This document shows, in pieces, positions 45,025 to 57,711 of a DNA stretch of 64,000 nucleotides; positions within the stretch are counted from its first letter, which is position 1, and every line of letters starts with the position of its first letter. Position numbers and translations under genes: made by a program. The notes beneath the pieces were generated by a model that saw only the letters and a list, made by a program, of their open reading frames with translations, did not search any database and had not been told where the DNA came from. Source of the DNA: Acholoe squamosa (lineage: Eukaryota > Annelida > Polychaeta > Phyllodocida > Polynoidae); contig OX439049.1 of the NCBI GenBank assembly GCA_949317995.1, forward strand, positions 15,128,395-15,192,394. Direction: 5' to 3'.

Positions 45025-46706
45025 TTACATTTTTGATATGACATTAGGTCACTTAAAAGAATTCAGGGCTACAATGCATCAAAGTTCCTAAGCATTAAGG
45101 TGTACATACATGCCAATTAGCTAAAACTATTGAACTTTAAATAAAGACGGATGTTGGATAAGCTGTTAGTTGGCATCGGATATTCAAATAGTCACAACAA
45201 TGCTTTCTTTTTCGTTTTCACTGGGATCAGCCGAAATTAAGACCTTTTGAAATGTTACCGTTCTCTTCTCTATTTCAGGATGAAACTCATAGAACAATAC
45301 AATCAAAGATATTTTGGTTTGTCCCTGATACGATGCATAATAGGCTTGTGCTGACAAAGACCACAAGAATTGCCTCATTTTAACTCACCTTCAGGACCAC
45401 AGACACTACTCAAAGACAAATTATGGCTTTAGAATATCCTTAAAACCTTCAGAGAAAGATGTGAACCTGCAGGGCGTTTGTCTGTACAAAGATGAGGTCA
45501 TATTTGTCTTGTAGTTGTATGCTATAACCCAAGCATATAGACCAACCACTGTGCATGTAAACCAAACCACAGGAGAGTATTTCCTGTTCTCATTTCACAT
45601 TGTGCTCCATCGAATGGAATATTAAATGAATAATTGTTTCTGCCCCCCCCCTAAATTAGGGCCGACATTTTTATTGCATGGATTGATAAGTGACAGCCTC
45701 TTGCGTCACTCCCCAAAAAGGTTGTAGACCGAATTTTATGTATTTCTTCTATTTGCAGAACGTCTAGGAGGGGAAATAATTAAGCTGCAATTCAAAATAC
45801 AGGCACTTATTTAGGGAAGTACATATACATATGTATATATGTGTGTTATCATAACATTAATAACCCAGCATTATAGTAAGGATATTACTATCAGAAAGAA
45901 AAAAAACGCCCTCTTGCTTTGTTATGCAATATCAATTCAGATACCTTCTAGATAGGAAATTCAAATACATTGAGCACACATACCTTTGTATGATGTGGTG
46001 ATGTGTAATTTCAGGGTTGCACATCCATGTTGATGGGACTGTTTGTATAAACACAATGACAGAGTGTACTCATTGTTGTACACCCGTACATTGCCAATGT
46101 TGGCTTACATCATGATTCTACTCTACCTGCAGGACACAAATCTTAACCATGTCTATACATCACTCATCCAGCCACCACACCTGGGGCGTATTTCAATATC
46201 CCTGACGACAACATAGTGGCTATATTAGGCCTTTGAGGCCTATGTAGTAAGGGATGTTAAAATAAATGTTTGGGTTGGACTGCATCAAAGTGAAAGATTG
46301 ACATTTTCCTCTAGAATTTGAAACAAAGGGCTCGTACCCAAATTAGACATATATGTATTGTGATACATCATTTGTCTCCAAAACTGTTGTAATTGATTTC
46401 CTTTTTATTGCCTTGGATTTATTTTGCATTGCATCAGCCATCCGTTGCTCATATAGCAAATAGAACATAATGGCTAGAATGTGATAACCTTTCTTCTGAG
46501 ATGCCCATTACTTTCACTAGCATCGAAAAGAGATCACTGACACACATACATGTATTTATAGTATTTTCCTCACTGTCATAGTGATTATGAGATCAAGGTA
46601 TATATTCCCACAGGGATATTAGGAAGTACCCCACCATACCCCACCGACCCCTTTTATCTAACACATGCCCCTTGCGGTACCTACCGTATTGGCCCACATA
46701 GGTGCC
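45025..46706. other. Non-coding stretch, one short ORF of interest
   Basis: A minus-strand frame from an ATG at 45,378 to 45,184 (65 codons, with FHPEIEKRTVTFQKVLISAD) has protein-like composition, and a donor-like GAAGGTGAGTT lies just upstream. I cannot assign it. The rest shows no gene. Confidence 0.35.
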
Positions 46707-46953
46707 CAGTGGGGTGTTTCAGAAGCCTGACATGATAATGAACATTAAATATCTGTTTCTAAAACTGTTAGATTCTAAACTTACAACTGCAACCATTATC
46801 ATCTCTCACCAGTCATATAATTATAGACACAGTAAGGTCATGGTAATGCTTTAGAAACACATGCAGGTATAAGCCTACAATCACTATTAAAACTGCTATC
46901 ATATCTCCTTATGACCAGTTGTAAACATTACCTGCTTCTGAAACACCCCACAG
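46707..46953. mobile_element. MITE, 247 bp, second near-identical copy
   Basis: Same TIR and interior as 38,861-39,107, in the same orientation, with only scattered differences. The right TIR end has CACAG where the first copy has CACTG. Confidence 0.9.
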
Positions 46954-49900
46954 GTCTCGAGAATATGTTTAAAAAGAATGCCAAGGGTACCAATGTATTG
47001 AAATATACATAAAGCAGTTAAGCACTAAAAATTGCACCACAAACAAATATTGGTGTCTTATCAAATTAAGGAATAGGAATGAAGAGCCATTGGAATCTAC
47101 AAGTGTAAGAGTGCTTGTACGAGGCATTGAAGTGGTCTCAGGGATTAGGCAAACCCAGGATTATCCATCTTTGTCACGGAGCTCTTTTTAAAGCTCCAGA
47201 CACATTGGTCTTGAATCCTCCCTGTATGACCTTCCCATCACTATGTGTGATCTAGGGATTTGGCAATGTGACCTTGGAGTCATGTAACTCCAACTTGGAA
47301 TCAGGTTCAGCCTTAGACACACTCTTAGGGCATGCCAGGCATGACTTTTTGTAGACTTCACTGGCTGGTTGCATGTCTGACAGGATATAGATATGGGTTT
47401 ACATTCATACTTAGGTATACCCTATAATCTGGAAATGTGATATCTACATAGGCCTCTGTACTCAGGTTCCAGCAAAGCTGAAATAACCTACCGGTGTGGA
47501 AAACCGCTACGGCACCAAATCACACGTCACACCAGCCTGTGATTTGGGGGTGGTGTGTGATTTGGCATCACTGCCAAAATAACCATTTCAAAGATGATTT
47601 TGACCAATCTGATTTATATTCTAATGGATATAAATCATGGTAATTCTTGAAACAATTAGTCTCTGTTGTACTTTTTCAAGTTTTACCCTTAGAGTTAGTT
47701 TATAACAGAGAAAAGTCGATTTTCCCTCTGGATTATGTCCCAAATTCATCACAACCCATTTTGTATCTAATTTGCTAATCCTTTATGCACTTTGCTAAAC
47801 GATGTAATGTGTATCAATGATTGAAGGAACATCCCAGTAAGCTACTCACAAAAAAACCAAAGTGATCTAATCAGTCATTAATGATAAAAGCCATTTTACA
47901 ATACACACTTGACAATACGAGACAATGCAGCATAGCAGGATTTCCTACTGGTGCCTTTTCTTGCACTGGCAGCTTTTTTTGCACTGACGCGAAAAATCAC
48001 ATCACCACCTTGGGAGAGTGGTGTGTAAAACGACAACAGTGTGTAATTTCCTACCGGGGTGTAATTAAGGTAGTTGCTCAGACCTGGTACTCACTGGGCT
48101 GTTTGATCAGAGGTTACTTGGGATGTCATGGTACATCACAGCCAAGGAGCAGACAGAATCATACAGACTATAAAAGGGTAGAAACTTCAATGTGAAATCA
48201 TAGATGTCATATCTAACGTTACCTCTGTATAAGAAGTAAAACAACTTGAGACCACTGTGTAATGGGATTATTTCCAAAGATCATTGTATATTTCATATGT
48301 CAAACAGATGTTTCAATGTGAAAGCTAGGAGGCCTACCAATTTACGATATTTCATGCATAGATGACATTTAGGCATTATGTCAGGTTACCACTGCTGATA
48401 ATAATATGGGCCCTGCTAGGCATTAAGTACTAGATATAGCAAGACCATGCTGACCACATTTGACTAAATGATTCTCCTACATTGACTGTTAGATTAACTT
48501 TGAGTTTGTGTTGCTTTTCCATTCACAATGCAATTTGCATTTTTCCCGAGCTTATTATCTTCGATCAATCTGATCGATCTCTGTTTATATTTTCCTTTTG
48601 GGATTTCTTTTGTGTTTCAAATTTTCATTCCTAAAAATCGATCCCACGTCTCTATAAGGAGCCTGATATTAAAATGGGACCAAAGTGTTCCAGATATTCA
48701 GTGTAGCGTGAGAATATGGGCTAATTCACTTTCCCTACAATAAATCCAGACATTTACATGTGAGAACATTGTGGACACCAGTAGCCCTTAACAGCGCATG
48801 TCAGACTCACTTTATTTGACTGTACTTTTTAACCCCTCTGTGGGCTAATGACCTAAAATCAATACACAGGCATGACATGACAGCATTAAATCCTTTGGGG
48901 CAACTCATTTTAAAAACACCCTTTCAGATGATTATGGTAATAATATGATTAATCACCTCGCTTTAAATGTGATCTCATGCGCTGCTCTTTTTTTCTGAAA
49001 ATTTGCGTTAATTCTTTATTAACCGCTGCATTTATAGGCCTAATGATATTGGCAAATCTATATCATCCTTATGGTAACAACAGATTATTTTATCATACGA
49101 CCATAAGTAAATTCATAAGAATAAACCAAATAATTATAAGTAGTGTCATCCCATAAAATTGCGTTAATCATATTGTTATCTTTTCGGAATTATGTTTTAG
49201 GGATGAGTTGAAATGGAATTATACCAACGTTACAGCAGGAATTCATAGATAACTCGATGCCTTAAGCATTTGACAGGATATGTTATTCCAGTTTCAGGGT
49301 TAGTGACCAATTTCTACTCCAGACCCCTGAATGCTACATGCCCAGGCACCTTAGTGCAACCTTTCAGATTGCCCAATATAGCAAAGTAGGATCGATCAAC
49401 TCCGAATAACCATACTGTATTAGCCTGGCTGAAATGGGCCAGTCTCCACAAAAACCTGTATTGTTGGTTTAGAGGAGGTAAGAGTATTGAAAAATGCATG
49501 GATATGAATGCTTCTAGGTGAATTAGCCCTATAACATTTAAAATCTGGTCAAAGTATCTAGAGCCTTGCTGGATATAGTGGTATCTGATAACCATCAGAC
49601 ATGTCTTGTCATCTATATGAAGACCACAAGCTGGATTTTGATCTCTCCGTCACCCATGAACACATCGTTAAAGCAATCAATTATTTTTCCAATACTTTAT
49701 TCATTTTACTAATCAACTTTAATTGTGAGCACTGCCAGAAAAAAAAATGGACAAGAAATGAAACACCTTCCACCTCGTCCCCAATTAAAGACGCAGTAAC
49801 ATCTCTCAACTTTAGCTTTATTTTCCTTTTCTATCAAATGGCAGTAAATCATAGTAAATTACCCTGTACATAACTGTAACAGGAGCAAAGAAGGACCACT

Positions 49901-50408
49901 TTTATGAATGTACACACTACTTCATCCCTGTGATCAGCCCTCCATGTCTAATGACTAGACCTGTCCTGCACAGTCACAAGTAGGTTTACTCAATTAGGCC
50001 CCATAGATAAGAGGTATAAGGATGGAAGATGCCTCCACCTATTCCAATAGAAATTTGTCATTCACTTTTGAGTTTTATGGGATGGCTCTACCCTTCTTTG
50101 TGCAATTTTAGATACTTGGTTATGTACTTCAGTGTGCATGGTCATCACTAAAATCTAATCCCTTGTAGCATTAGTACTCGTGCTAATTAGTTGTATGTAC
50201 AGGTATTTGAAGATGTTTTACATACCCATAAAGGTCTTATTTATAATAGAATCCTATCCCCCTCACAAAGTCATGCGACTGATAAGCCCACCACAGGCAA
50301 AAGCCAAACATAGTAGCACCAATGTAAAGATTCTTTGGATAGCAGCACTTTCACTTTAGAGAATATTTAAATTGTCATTCACTACATTCCCCAAGAGTCG
50401 TATTCCTA
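46954..50408. other. Non-coding stretch with one small hairpin
   Basis: At about 47,506-47,572 ACCAAATCACAC faces the inverted GTGTGTGATTTGG across a GC-rich loop; the motif ACCGG-x-GTG nearby recurs at about 48,053. No gene is recognised in these 3.4 kb. Confidence 0.4.
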
Positions 50409-50659
50409 CACTGCAAAAGCAGTGTTTAGGGATTAAACACTAGTGTTTAGGACTTAAACACTTGGTTAATCACTTTTTTTGTCCCACTTTTCTAAACACT
50501 TATTTGGGGTTAAAGGCATTCAATTTTAAACATGTTTAACTATGAAGTGTTTAACGAAGTGTTTAAATGCTAAACACTTAAACACTTCAAGTGTTTAGAT
50601 GTTTAAATGTTGGTGTTGAGAAAATCTGGTGTGTATCCTTAAACACACTTTTTACAGTG
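50409..50659. mobile_element. MITE, 251 bp, CACTG[TC]AAAA ends
   Basis: CACTGCAAAAGCAGTGTTTA at the left and inverted TAAACACACTTTTTACAGTG at the right, flanked by TA. The interior is filled with GTGTTTA / TAAACAC motifs in both orientations, possible transposase-binding repeats. Ends match the type of the 1.34-kb element at 13,714. Confidence 0.8.
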
Positions 50660-50708
50660 TAAATCAATGGTACTGCCACTGCCAAGTTGCTCAACCCTTT
50701 GCTCTTTT

Positions 50709-50958
50709 TGAGATGGTACGATCGACTACAAATTGAATAAAACGTCTCGAACCTACTTGACATAAGTATGAAGTGTGTGAGCATCTTGCTTTGAGATGGT
50801 ACGATCAACTACAAATTGAATAAAAAGTCTCGAACCTACCTGACATAAGTGTGAAGTGTGTGAGCGTCTTGCTTTGAGATGGTACGATCGACTACAAATT
50901 GAATAAAAAGTCTCGAACCTACCTGACATAAGTATGAATGTGTGAGCATCTTGCTTTG
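50709..50958. repeat. 83-bp tandem repeat, three units
   Basis: Units begin at 50,709, 50,792 and 50,875 with TGAGATGGTACGATC and end in GTGTGTGAGCATCTTGCTT. The third unit lacks two or three bases near AAGTATGAATGTG. Confidence 0.95.
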
Positions 50959-51459
50959 GGTCACCTTTAATACATCACAAACACTAGCCCCCAGTGCCAA
51001 TGAGAAGTGCCTTCTACTTAGGTCTTCTCCTGAACCTCTATCCTCCAGGCCTCCTAAAACAAAGTGTGTGTGGCATAGAGGATACATCTGAAAGATGTGG
51101 GTTGACCCACAAAGTCTCTTAGGGTGACAAGGGCATCCCAAATTCTCTTTCTTCTCCTACTTACAAAAACTAACAATGAGAAGAAAAAACGATTCTTCAT
51201 CACTTTTACAGCTAGAGGCACAATTTCTATCCATCCGATAGTCAAAACAAACAGTTTGCAAGTATAATGTGTGTTTGTGCAGTGAGGTGCCTGGTTGTTT
51301 GTTGTGCTCTGTCCATATTATGACGATGTTCATTCATTGACCCATAACAATTCTGTGAAAATAATGCATAGGAAAAAAATTGCGTTATGCTCCTTTTGCT
51401 CAAGATGTTTTTGGAGACACTACTTTTTGCACTAGAGGTAGAGACCAATGCTATATTTG
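50959..51459. other. Non-coding spacer
   Basis: No recognised feature. Confidence 0.4.
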
Positions 51460-52640
51460 ATCACATAAATGAAAAGATGATTGGCTAAAAACAGACTTTG
51501 ACAATAAGGCTAGCAAAGACGATGATAGGCATAAAGAATTCGTTGAATTCAAAACCAAGGTGAATGCCAAATTCGAATTACATAAGCAGTTGATCGACCG
51601 GAGCGCTACTCTAAACAGCTTCCCCTGTCCCAACCCTGGCCCGAGTGGCGATCGGGCACCCACCCTCCCAACCACACCTCTCCAGCTATCACAAGCCAAC
51701 CCCGGCAAAGACAGAAATATGATTATTTGGGGTCTAGTTGAAGACGCTACTGAAGGAGAGAGAGAAAACACCAAAATAACTGTTTTAAAATTCATAAACA
51801 GGCTTGGTGGTGACATAACAGAGGCCGATATTATTAAGGCCTATAGACTGCGTCCTCAAGATACCATCCCAATCTGGCCCCAGCTCGACCACTAGTGTGA
51901 GTTGTCTCTGGCACCTAGCGTTTGTGGGTAAAAGAAGTTTTTTCCGCTGGTTGCTGTAGTGCGTATTTGTAGGCAGGTACCTCGCTTAGTAATCTTACCC
52001 AGAAAATGGGGACCATCATCCCCATACACGAGAGAGGTATTCCCTAGAATCCCGACCGGGCGACACTGATACCTCCCCTGACCCTTCCGTCAAAAGCAAA
52101 ATTATGGTATGTTTCAGCAACAAAGAGGCCCTCATTGAGACCATGAGCTTAAGGTCAGGACTCAGGTCACCTATAGGCAACAGCAGGAGATCTTCTTTAA
52201 CTGGAATGAACCTGATGACATACGCTCCACTAGATGGAAGTACAGGCAACTTGTTAAGTACCATAAGTACCATAGAAGAATGAACAATATAACAGATGTC
52301 ACTACTGACGATGGAAAGATGATTTCTGGGGTATCTCAGCCAATTAGACAAAAAAAAAAGACGTCTGACCAAATGCGGCCTCATTTTTAATGGGCCGAGA
52401 GCCGCCTTTAGTAATATTACAAGGCACCCATCAAATACAGACCGTTACTAGAGAATGGATTTGAAGGAAGGGAAAAGACATTTAGCAGCAATGAGCAAGC
52501 CTTCATTTATAATAAGGCTATGTTTCTCAAAAAAAGAAGACATGGCAGTGAGAATATTAAACGAACATGACCTGTTTGAATGCAAAGAAAATAATTGATA
52601 AAGACGAGTTGATGATCTCCTCAGATCACCCATGGTGGGA
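51460..52640 (+). mobile_element. LINE ORF1 remnant
   Basis: Plus-strand pieces of an L1-type ORF1: a coiled-coil-like stretch (FVEFKTKVNAKFELHKQLID), then NMIIWGLVEDATEGERENTK and VLKFINRLGGDITEADIIKAY-like RNA-binding domain sequence ending at RLRP. The best frame is 51,560-51,895 (111 codons); later fragments (FSNKEALIETMSLRSGL, and around 52,190 FFNWNEPDDIRSTRWKYRQ) continue in changed frames with several stops. Not the same family as the NADAR-bearing LINE as far as I can tell. Confidence 0.6.
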
Positions 52641-53118
52641 CATCAGAGTAGAAGTATGAAACATATCGTAGCATGTAAGTTTGAACAAAATGATGAGGTG
52701 ATAAATTGGTGGCCACAACGGCGATTTTGGTGGAATTGACGAAATCGAGTCTCTGGGCCGGCGCCATGTTGTATGAGAGTAAATTGTGGGACAATGGAAT
52801 ATTCCCTGGTCAGAACAAACTCAGAGAGATTCTGATGGATCAACAACTAAACGTACTGCGCGCTCATTGCTATCAAACCTGGACGCACCAGTTGACATGA
52901 ACGAAGAACCCCAGCCTGCACCCACTAGTGAGGACGCAGCAGCATGGGCAACATGGACGTGCACTTGTATGAAGACTTGTGCGTAATGGATTCCGACTAC
53001 AGTTGGGTCCCTTATCAACATGAAATGAGGTGGTATGAATGGCTTGAATATGAAGTGAACTGCAGCAGCATTGGAGACTCGAGAGCTAGATCCCTCCACA
53101 ATGCAATCCTACTAATTA
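52641..53118. other. Non-coding spacer
   Basis: Short open frames only; no recognised feature. Confidence 0.4.
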
Positions 53119-53240
53119 GCGTTTAATCGACGTTATGATAGAGCATGCTTGGGTCTATGGTTCAATATTCCACGACCGCGTAGTGGGAGTGGAATATTGA
53201 ACCATACAAGTGCTCTATCATAACTTGATTAAGGCGTTTA
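53119..53240. repeat. Terminal hairpin of composite repeat copy D
   Basis: Arms of about 52-55 bp (ATGGTTCAATATTCCAC and its inverse at the inner part). The apex GACCGCGTAGTGGGA at 53,174-53,188 is the inverse complement, within two bases, of the copy A apex. The outer ends TAGCGTTTAAT / ATTAAGGCGTTTA belong to the conserved body. Confidence 0.8.
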
Positions 53241-54095
53241 TCTAACATATTTCTCCATTTTGTATCAATTTCTTACCATATAACCCCAGAATGAATCCAG
53301 GAGAAGACATTTTGTAAGTGCATACGATCCGCTCGGTTTGCCAAGCCGTCGTGGCCATGTTGTCGTTCTGCCCGACATACCTCCACCTTTAGACACATTT
53401 TTTGGGTATAATCCAAGCGTGTCAAGCCCTGTTATTCTAGCACCGCCAAATATCTGATCTCTAGTTGGTGTTCGCCTACATTTTGTATCCATTTTCTTTG
53501 AAATAAATAAGAATCCATTGATTTTCCATAGCGATCCAACGCACACGGCCCGGTACACGGCCATTGCGTCTTGTTGACCAAGCTGGGAGGTGCCCGGATG
53601 TACCTGGCCTACTTTAGGGTCGGCAAGCCGCAATGGTGGGTGCTGAGCCATAGCGCTATGGAAAATCAATGGATTCTTATTCATTTCAAACAAAATGGAG
53701 AAAGTAGGCATGGCATGTTCATCTAGGATATCTATGGAATGTTCCCTGTTAATAACTCCACCTTCCACCATTGGATTCTATGCTAACGAGGTCTGTAAAC
53801 ATCAAGTATGTCGGAAATATTTTTCAAATACTTGATGGACATTGGTTTGTAACACCAGTCGACTTGGTATAGTGGATAGCGAGCTCGCCTCCTGCCCCAG
53901 CGGCCGGGGATCGATTCCCTGTTGAACCCTGAACGGTTTTAACTGGAAATGTATGGAGGAGTTGACTTTGTATACTTAGCCAATTTATTAACATGTCCAG
54001 ATTGAAACTAGCAGCCTCTTGAAGACGAAGAAAAGGTCTCAGAGTGCGTTATGGCTGGATAAGGAACTGGGGTTATGAGCAAAAAAGCACTGTCC
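53119..54095 (+). repeat. Composite tRNA-headed repeat, copy D (most complete)
   Basis: Order on the plus strand: terminal hairpin (53,119-53,240); ATTTCTTACCATATAACCCC (a minus-strand splice donor); a roughly 400-bp body with an internal inverted repeat (arms at about 53,502-53,541 and 53,650-53,690, containing AATCCATTGATTTTCC and its inverse); a tRNA-like head at 53,861-53,920 (TGGTATAGTGGATAGC as the A box, GGGGATCGATTCCC as the B box); and a tail through GGTTTTAACTGGAAATGTAT to GAGCAAAAAAGC. A 168-codon minus frame lies across it but is not conserved in the other copies, so I do not call it a gene. Confidence 0.8.
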
Positions 54096-54328
54096 AGGCC
54101 CAAATCATTAGATAAGGTACAGTAACTACACGGGTACTCTCGCCATTCCGGGCGCCCCAATACATGCGGTAAACAAAATGATTGTGGAACTGAATACATT
54201 CCACCATGTTATATGCCCCCGCCCAGATCACCAGCTACATGTCTATGACAGTCGCCTGGGTTCCTGTATGTTGAAGAACAGTGCTCCATAATGTAATAAA
54301 ATTGGGTGAGTGTCTCTTGAAGTGTCTT
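54096..54328. other. Non-coding spacer
   Basis: No recognised feature. Confidence 0.4.
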
Positions 54329-55080
54329 CAGGAGCTTAATTCAAAACATCCTGGGATCCCAACCCCAGCAATCTTAGTGTAGGCACATATCATAAGACCT
54401 GACTGGTCTACCCTATGTAATGCAGTGGTTGCAGGCCTGTCCAGAATAGGAAGTCCTGGGATCACTTCACTATTCACATTTCCACCACTAAGATCACTGC
54501 GATCTTAGTGAAAGAAATGCATAGTGGTTTCACCTGAGTACAAGAGCACTTACAGGGAACACTCCTGATCGAAAGAGTGAATAGCCTGCTGCATACATAA
54601 AGAGGGGAGGGAGGACGTTTGCTGAGTGTCCTTGAGGGCTCTTAGGGCTACTCATGCATTAAGTGCACTGTAAGGTAATTCTTCCCTTCTCTCTCTTTGT
54701 CCTGGGGGGAGGGCACAATGCTTCTAATAGGCAAGCATAAATCATACATTCATGGGAACAACTCTTGAATACTGTACTGGGGTCAACTGCGCCCTGTGCT
54801 CTTCTGTTAGCCCATATGGGGACGGGGAACGATGGTATAAGCACTCTTGTGAAGAAGAGTGACTCCACAGCTATTCCTTTATTTTGGGACTCTTACCCCT
54901 GTGCCTAGTCAGTTCTTCTTGGAATAATGTAGGAGGGCTGAGGCTAAGATCGATGCGATCTTAGTGCTGGCTAGGATATGTGAAACCAGTCAACTCTTAA
55001 GATCGCTTAATAGGATAAGGCTGATTTATTCCTAAGATCGCTGGGGTCGTGATCCCAGAATGTTTTGAATTAAGCTCCTG
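54329..55080. mobile_element. Non-autonomous TIR element, 752 bp, 48-bp TIRs
   Basis: The left end CAGGAGCTTAATTCAAAACA is matched by the inverted right end, with TIR identity continuing to about 48 bp (through CCTGGGATC and CCCCAGC-x-ATCTTAG) with four or so differences. Inside, the word TAAGATCG or its inverse CGATCTTA recurs several times, often as near-palindromes such as TAAGATCGATGCGATCTTAG. These look like spaced transposase-binding sites. Non-coding; no clear target duplication, superfamily uncertain. Confidence 0.85.
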
Positions 55081-56299
55081 GTTACATTGGGTGGACAATT
55101 ACCGTGCTTGTAGCAATTAAGACCTGTGTCGCCTTATTATCTTGTTGTGTATCACTTGTCCTGTGTAAACACTCACTGTGCCCTTTAATGGTGACTCTAA
55201 AAAACCTTTCCAGGTTTAGGTGTGCATACACCAGTGACTATGACTGTAGATGTGGTGATATACCAGTTACCCATCTACCCTGAAGGGACATGCCCATTGC
55301 CGATACTCCACCAGCCATGGCCGATATGATCCATAAGATGGAGTACAGTCATCCACCCATCAGTGCGCAATTACTTGAATATTACACTATCGACCAGATT
55401 AAGGTAGGCGTGTCACTGTATTAGCCTAACCCCTGACACAATGCCGCAGGACTAAGACATTGTCGCATTGAATGGTCACACACAGCTGACTGGAGGAACA
55501 TCTAGGGTGAGCTAAAATACAATGACTGCACCTCTTATTGAACTTGCACTGGACTTTTCATTGAACTTTTCATCAAGAGACATATATGTATTGCTTATTT
55601 TAACCTTATACTGAATTGGCCATTCCATTTATATCTCCTGACATTTATTTCTCCACTCACATGACCATACATTCTTGTTGTTGTATTAGCCATGTTAATT
55701 TCATAATGTACTAGTCATCACCACTTTATTCAGCTCTGAGGTTCGCGGAGCCCCTCAGTCCCCTGAGTGAGTCTATTTAAATACCCCCCGGTATTGACCC
55801 CTAGGTTGGAGACTACTACCTCGGTCCGTGCCCAGGGGTATGTTTCATAATGTTGTACGATGACTAAATTAATGTACTATCACTAAAATCATACAACAAA
55901 GACAGAATCTGGGTAAACCATAGGTTTTACATGATAACATAATACAGAATTATACCAAGCACTAGCATAGCGTTCTACACCTGGGATAGTTCTACTATGA
56001 TTATCAACAGTCTGATGTAATTTTCCTTGTAGTTCAATGACTCATTGTGGTCCAAAGGGCAGCATTATGATTATCAACCAATCGCACAATTTCTGATCGT
56101 TTAGGATACAAAATGTGAGGCAAATCGTTGCCTGTTCTGAAAGATACCCCTGATCAAAAACCCCAGTACCACAACTCTGGGCCAGATCACCCCCTCCCCT
56201 AACAAGACACCGTACTAAGCCTGTCTAGAGTATGGCCATAGACGATGCTGAAAGGAGAGTCCAACTCGTTAATAATCAATTGTATCTGAATTGTTCGAC
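55081..56299. other. Non-coding stretch, one weak exon-like ORF
   Basis: At 55,290-55,403 an ATG frame reads MPIADTPPAMADMIHKMEYS and on to TIDQIK before a donor-like AAGGTAGGCG. It is too short to judge. Nothing else seen. Confidence 0.3.
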
Positions 56300-56642
56300 T
56301 TATGTAGGGGACATAGCATTAAGAGGTTAAATACGACGACATCACTAGACCTAATGAATTAGGCCTAAGTGGTACCTGTATTGATTACATCGTAATAGAT
56401 TGTGACATCATTAGCCACACAGGAGTATTGGACTGCATGCCTGCACACCATTATGCTGTGCAAGCTTGTCGGAAAAAGCCCAGAGAAATTAAAACTAATA
56501 GCTGTTTTACAGGCTGGTCCTATAAGAACTACGACCGGCAAGACTCTATTGAATATCTAGCCTGTATTGATTGGTCAGGGTTATATAATTCAGTTGACCT
56601 AGATTACCAATGGTTACTTATACAAGAATCATTTATTGAATA

Positions 56643-56889
56643 GGGGGTCTAGATGGGGGGTCCCGATGTCACATGTCGATTTTAAGAAAAGGCAATGTCA
56701 CATGTCATTAAATTTCAATTTTCCCATGTCTTTGTCACTAAGCTCCATGTCACATGTCGATTTTAAGGAAAGGCCATGTCTCATGTCACTAAACCTTTCC
56801 TTCTCAATGTCATTGTCACTAAGCTTCATGTCACATGTCGATTTTAAGAAATGGCCATGTCACCCTGTCGAATTTAGGGGTCCAGACCC
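56643..56889. mobile_element. MITE, 247 bp, 8-bp duplication, inserted in the LINE
   Basis: Flanked by perfect ATTGAATA copies at 56,635-56,642 and 56,890-56,897. Ends: GGGGGTCTAGATGGGG on the left; inverted GGGGTCCAGACCC on the right. An 8-bp duplication fits hAT-like insertion. The interior is 2.6 units of an 81-bp tandem repeat starting ATGTCACATGTCGATTTTAA. Removing one duplication copy plus the element restores the LINE frame: ...QESFIE then YLDVVCPHK. Confidence 0.85.
56667..56876. repeat. 81-bp tandem repeat inside the MITE
   Basis: Two full units and one partial, each beginning ATGTCACATGTCGATTTTAA and containing GTCACTAAGCT. As 81 is divisible by three, it makes a short repetitive frame (MSHVDFKK...) that I do not call a gene. 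Confidence 0.85.
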
Positions 56890-57711
56890 ATTGAATACCT
56901 TGATGTTGTCTGCCCTCATAAAACCTTTAAGGTGACTAAAGAGCCAAAGCCCTGGGTAACTGCTGAAACCATTGAGTTGATTAATGAGAGAAATGCACTT
57001 ATAGCAGAGCTCAAATTTACTAAATGCCGCAACACATTGAAGATTGTATGCAGATTACGCAACCGGAACCATCGTCAGCTTGAATACTCGCATGTTGTCT
57101 TGCGCAAATTATATGAATGTCTGGGAACCAGTGATGCAGTCTCTAGTGTTGTCAGTAAGCTATATGAGGCCAAGGATGATGGCAACTTAACCATAGCCTG
57201 TTTTATAGATTTTTTTCAAGGCTTTCGACTGTGTCCACCATTTGACCCTGATCACAAAAATTCACCGCCTCAATATCCGCGGTTGCTCAAAAAATGGCTG
57301 ACCAACTACCTGCCCATAGAGCTCCCGAAAGACTATGCAATGGAGCAAGGGCAAACAGAGTGGAGGTCCATTTTGGCGTGCCTCAGGGCTCGAATATGGG
57401 CCGGCTGTTGTTTGTGTTGTTCATAAATGACATTTCTGATGCTATATTGCATTGTGGTTACACCATGTATGCTGATGATCTGGGCTTATATGCATCTGCT
57501 AAAACAGTCCATGAAGCAAAAACACTCCTTCAATCAGATCTGCTCAGGATGAGCACATGGCTATGGGTATGTCTTGCAGTTGGGCAATATTGTCTCTCCT
57601 AGATGCATATCTGGACTTGGGAGGTTTTTTAGAGTCAGCATCAATAGTGTAAAAAGCATGTGCGTGTATTTTGGTAGCAACAGACGTATAAAAAATCTCC
57701 TAATCTGCACC

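Noticed and set aside
45184-45378. 65-codon minus frame beginning at ATG
   Set aside because: Protein-like composition but too short and unassigned to annotate as a gene; noted in the interval entry instead.
46179-46262. Possible hAT-like end CTGGGGCGTATTTCA with a nearby hairpin
   Set aside because: No inverted partner end could be found and the hairpin is weak.
53265-53771. 168-codon minus frame
   Set aside because: Lies inside composite repeat D; the collinear copies A, B and C do not keep the frame open.
55290-55427. Exon-like ATG frame ending in a donor-like site
   Set aside because: Only 38 codons before the possible donor, with no partner exon.
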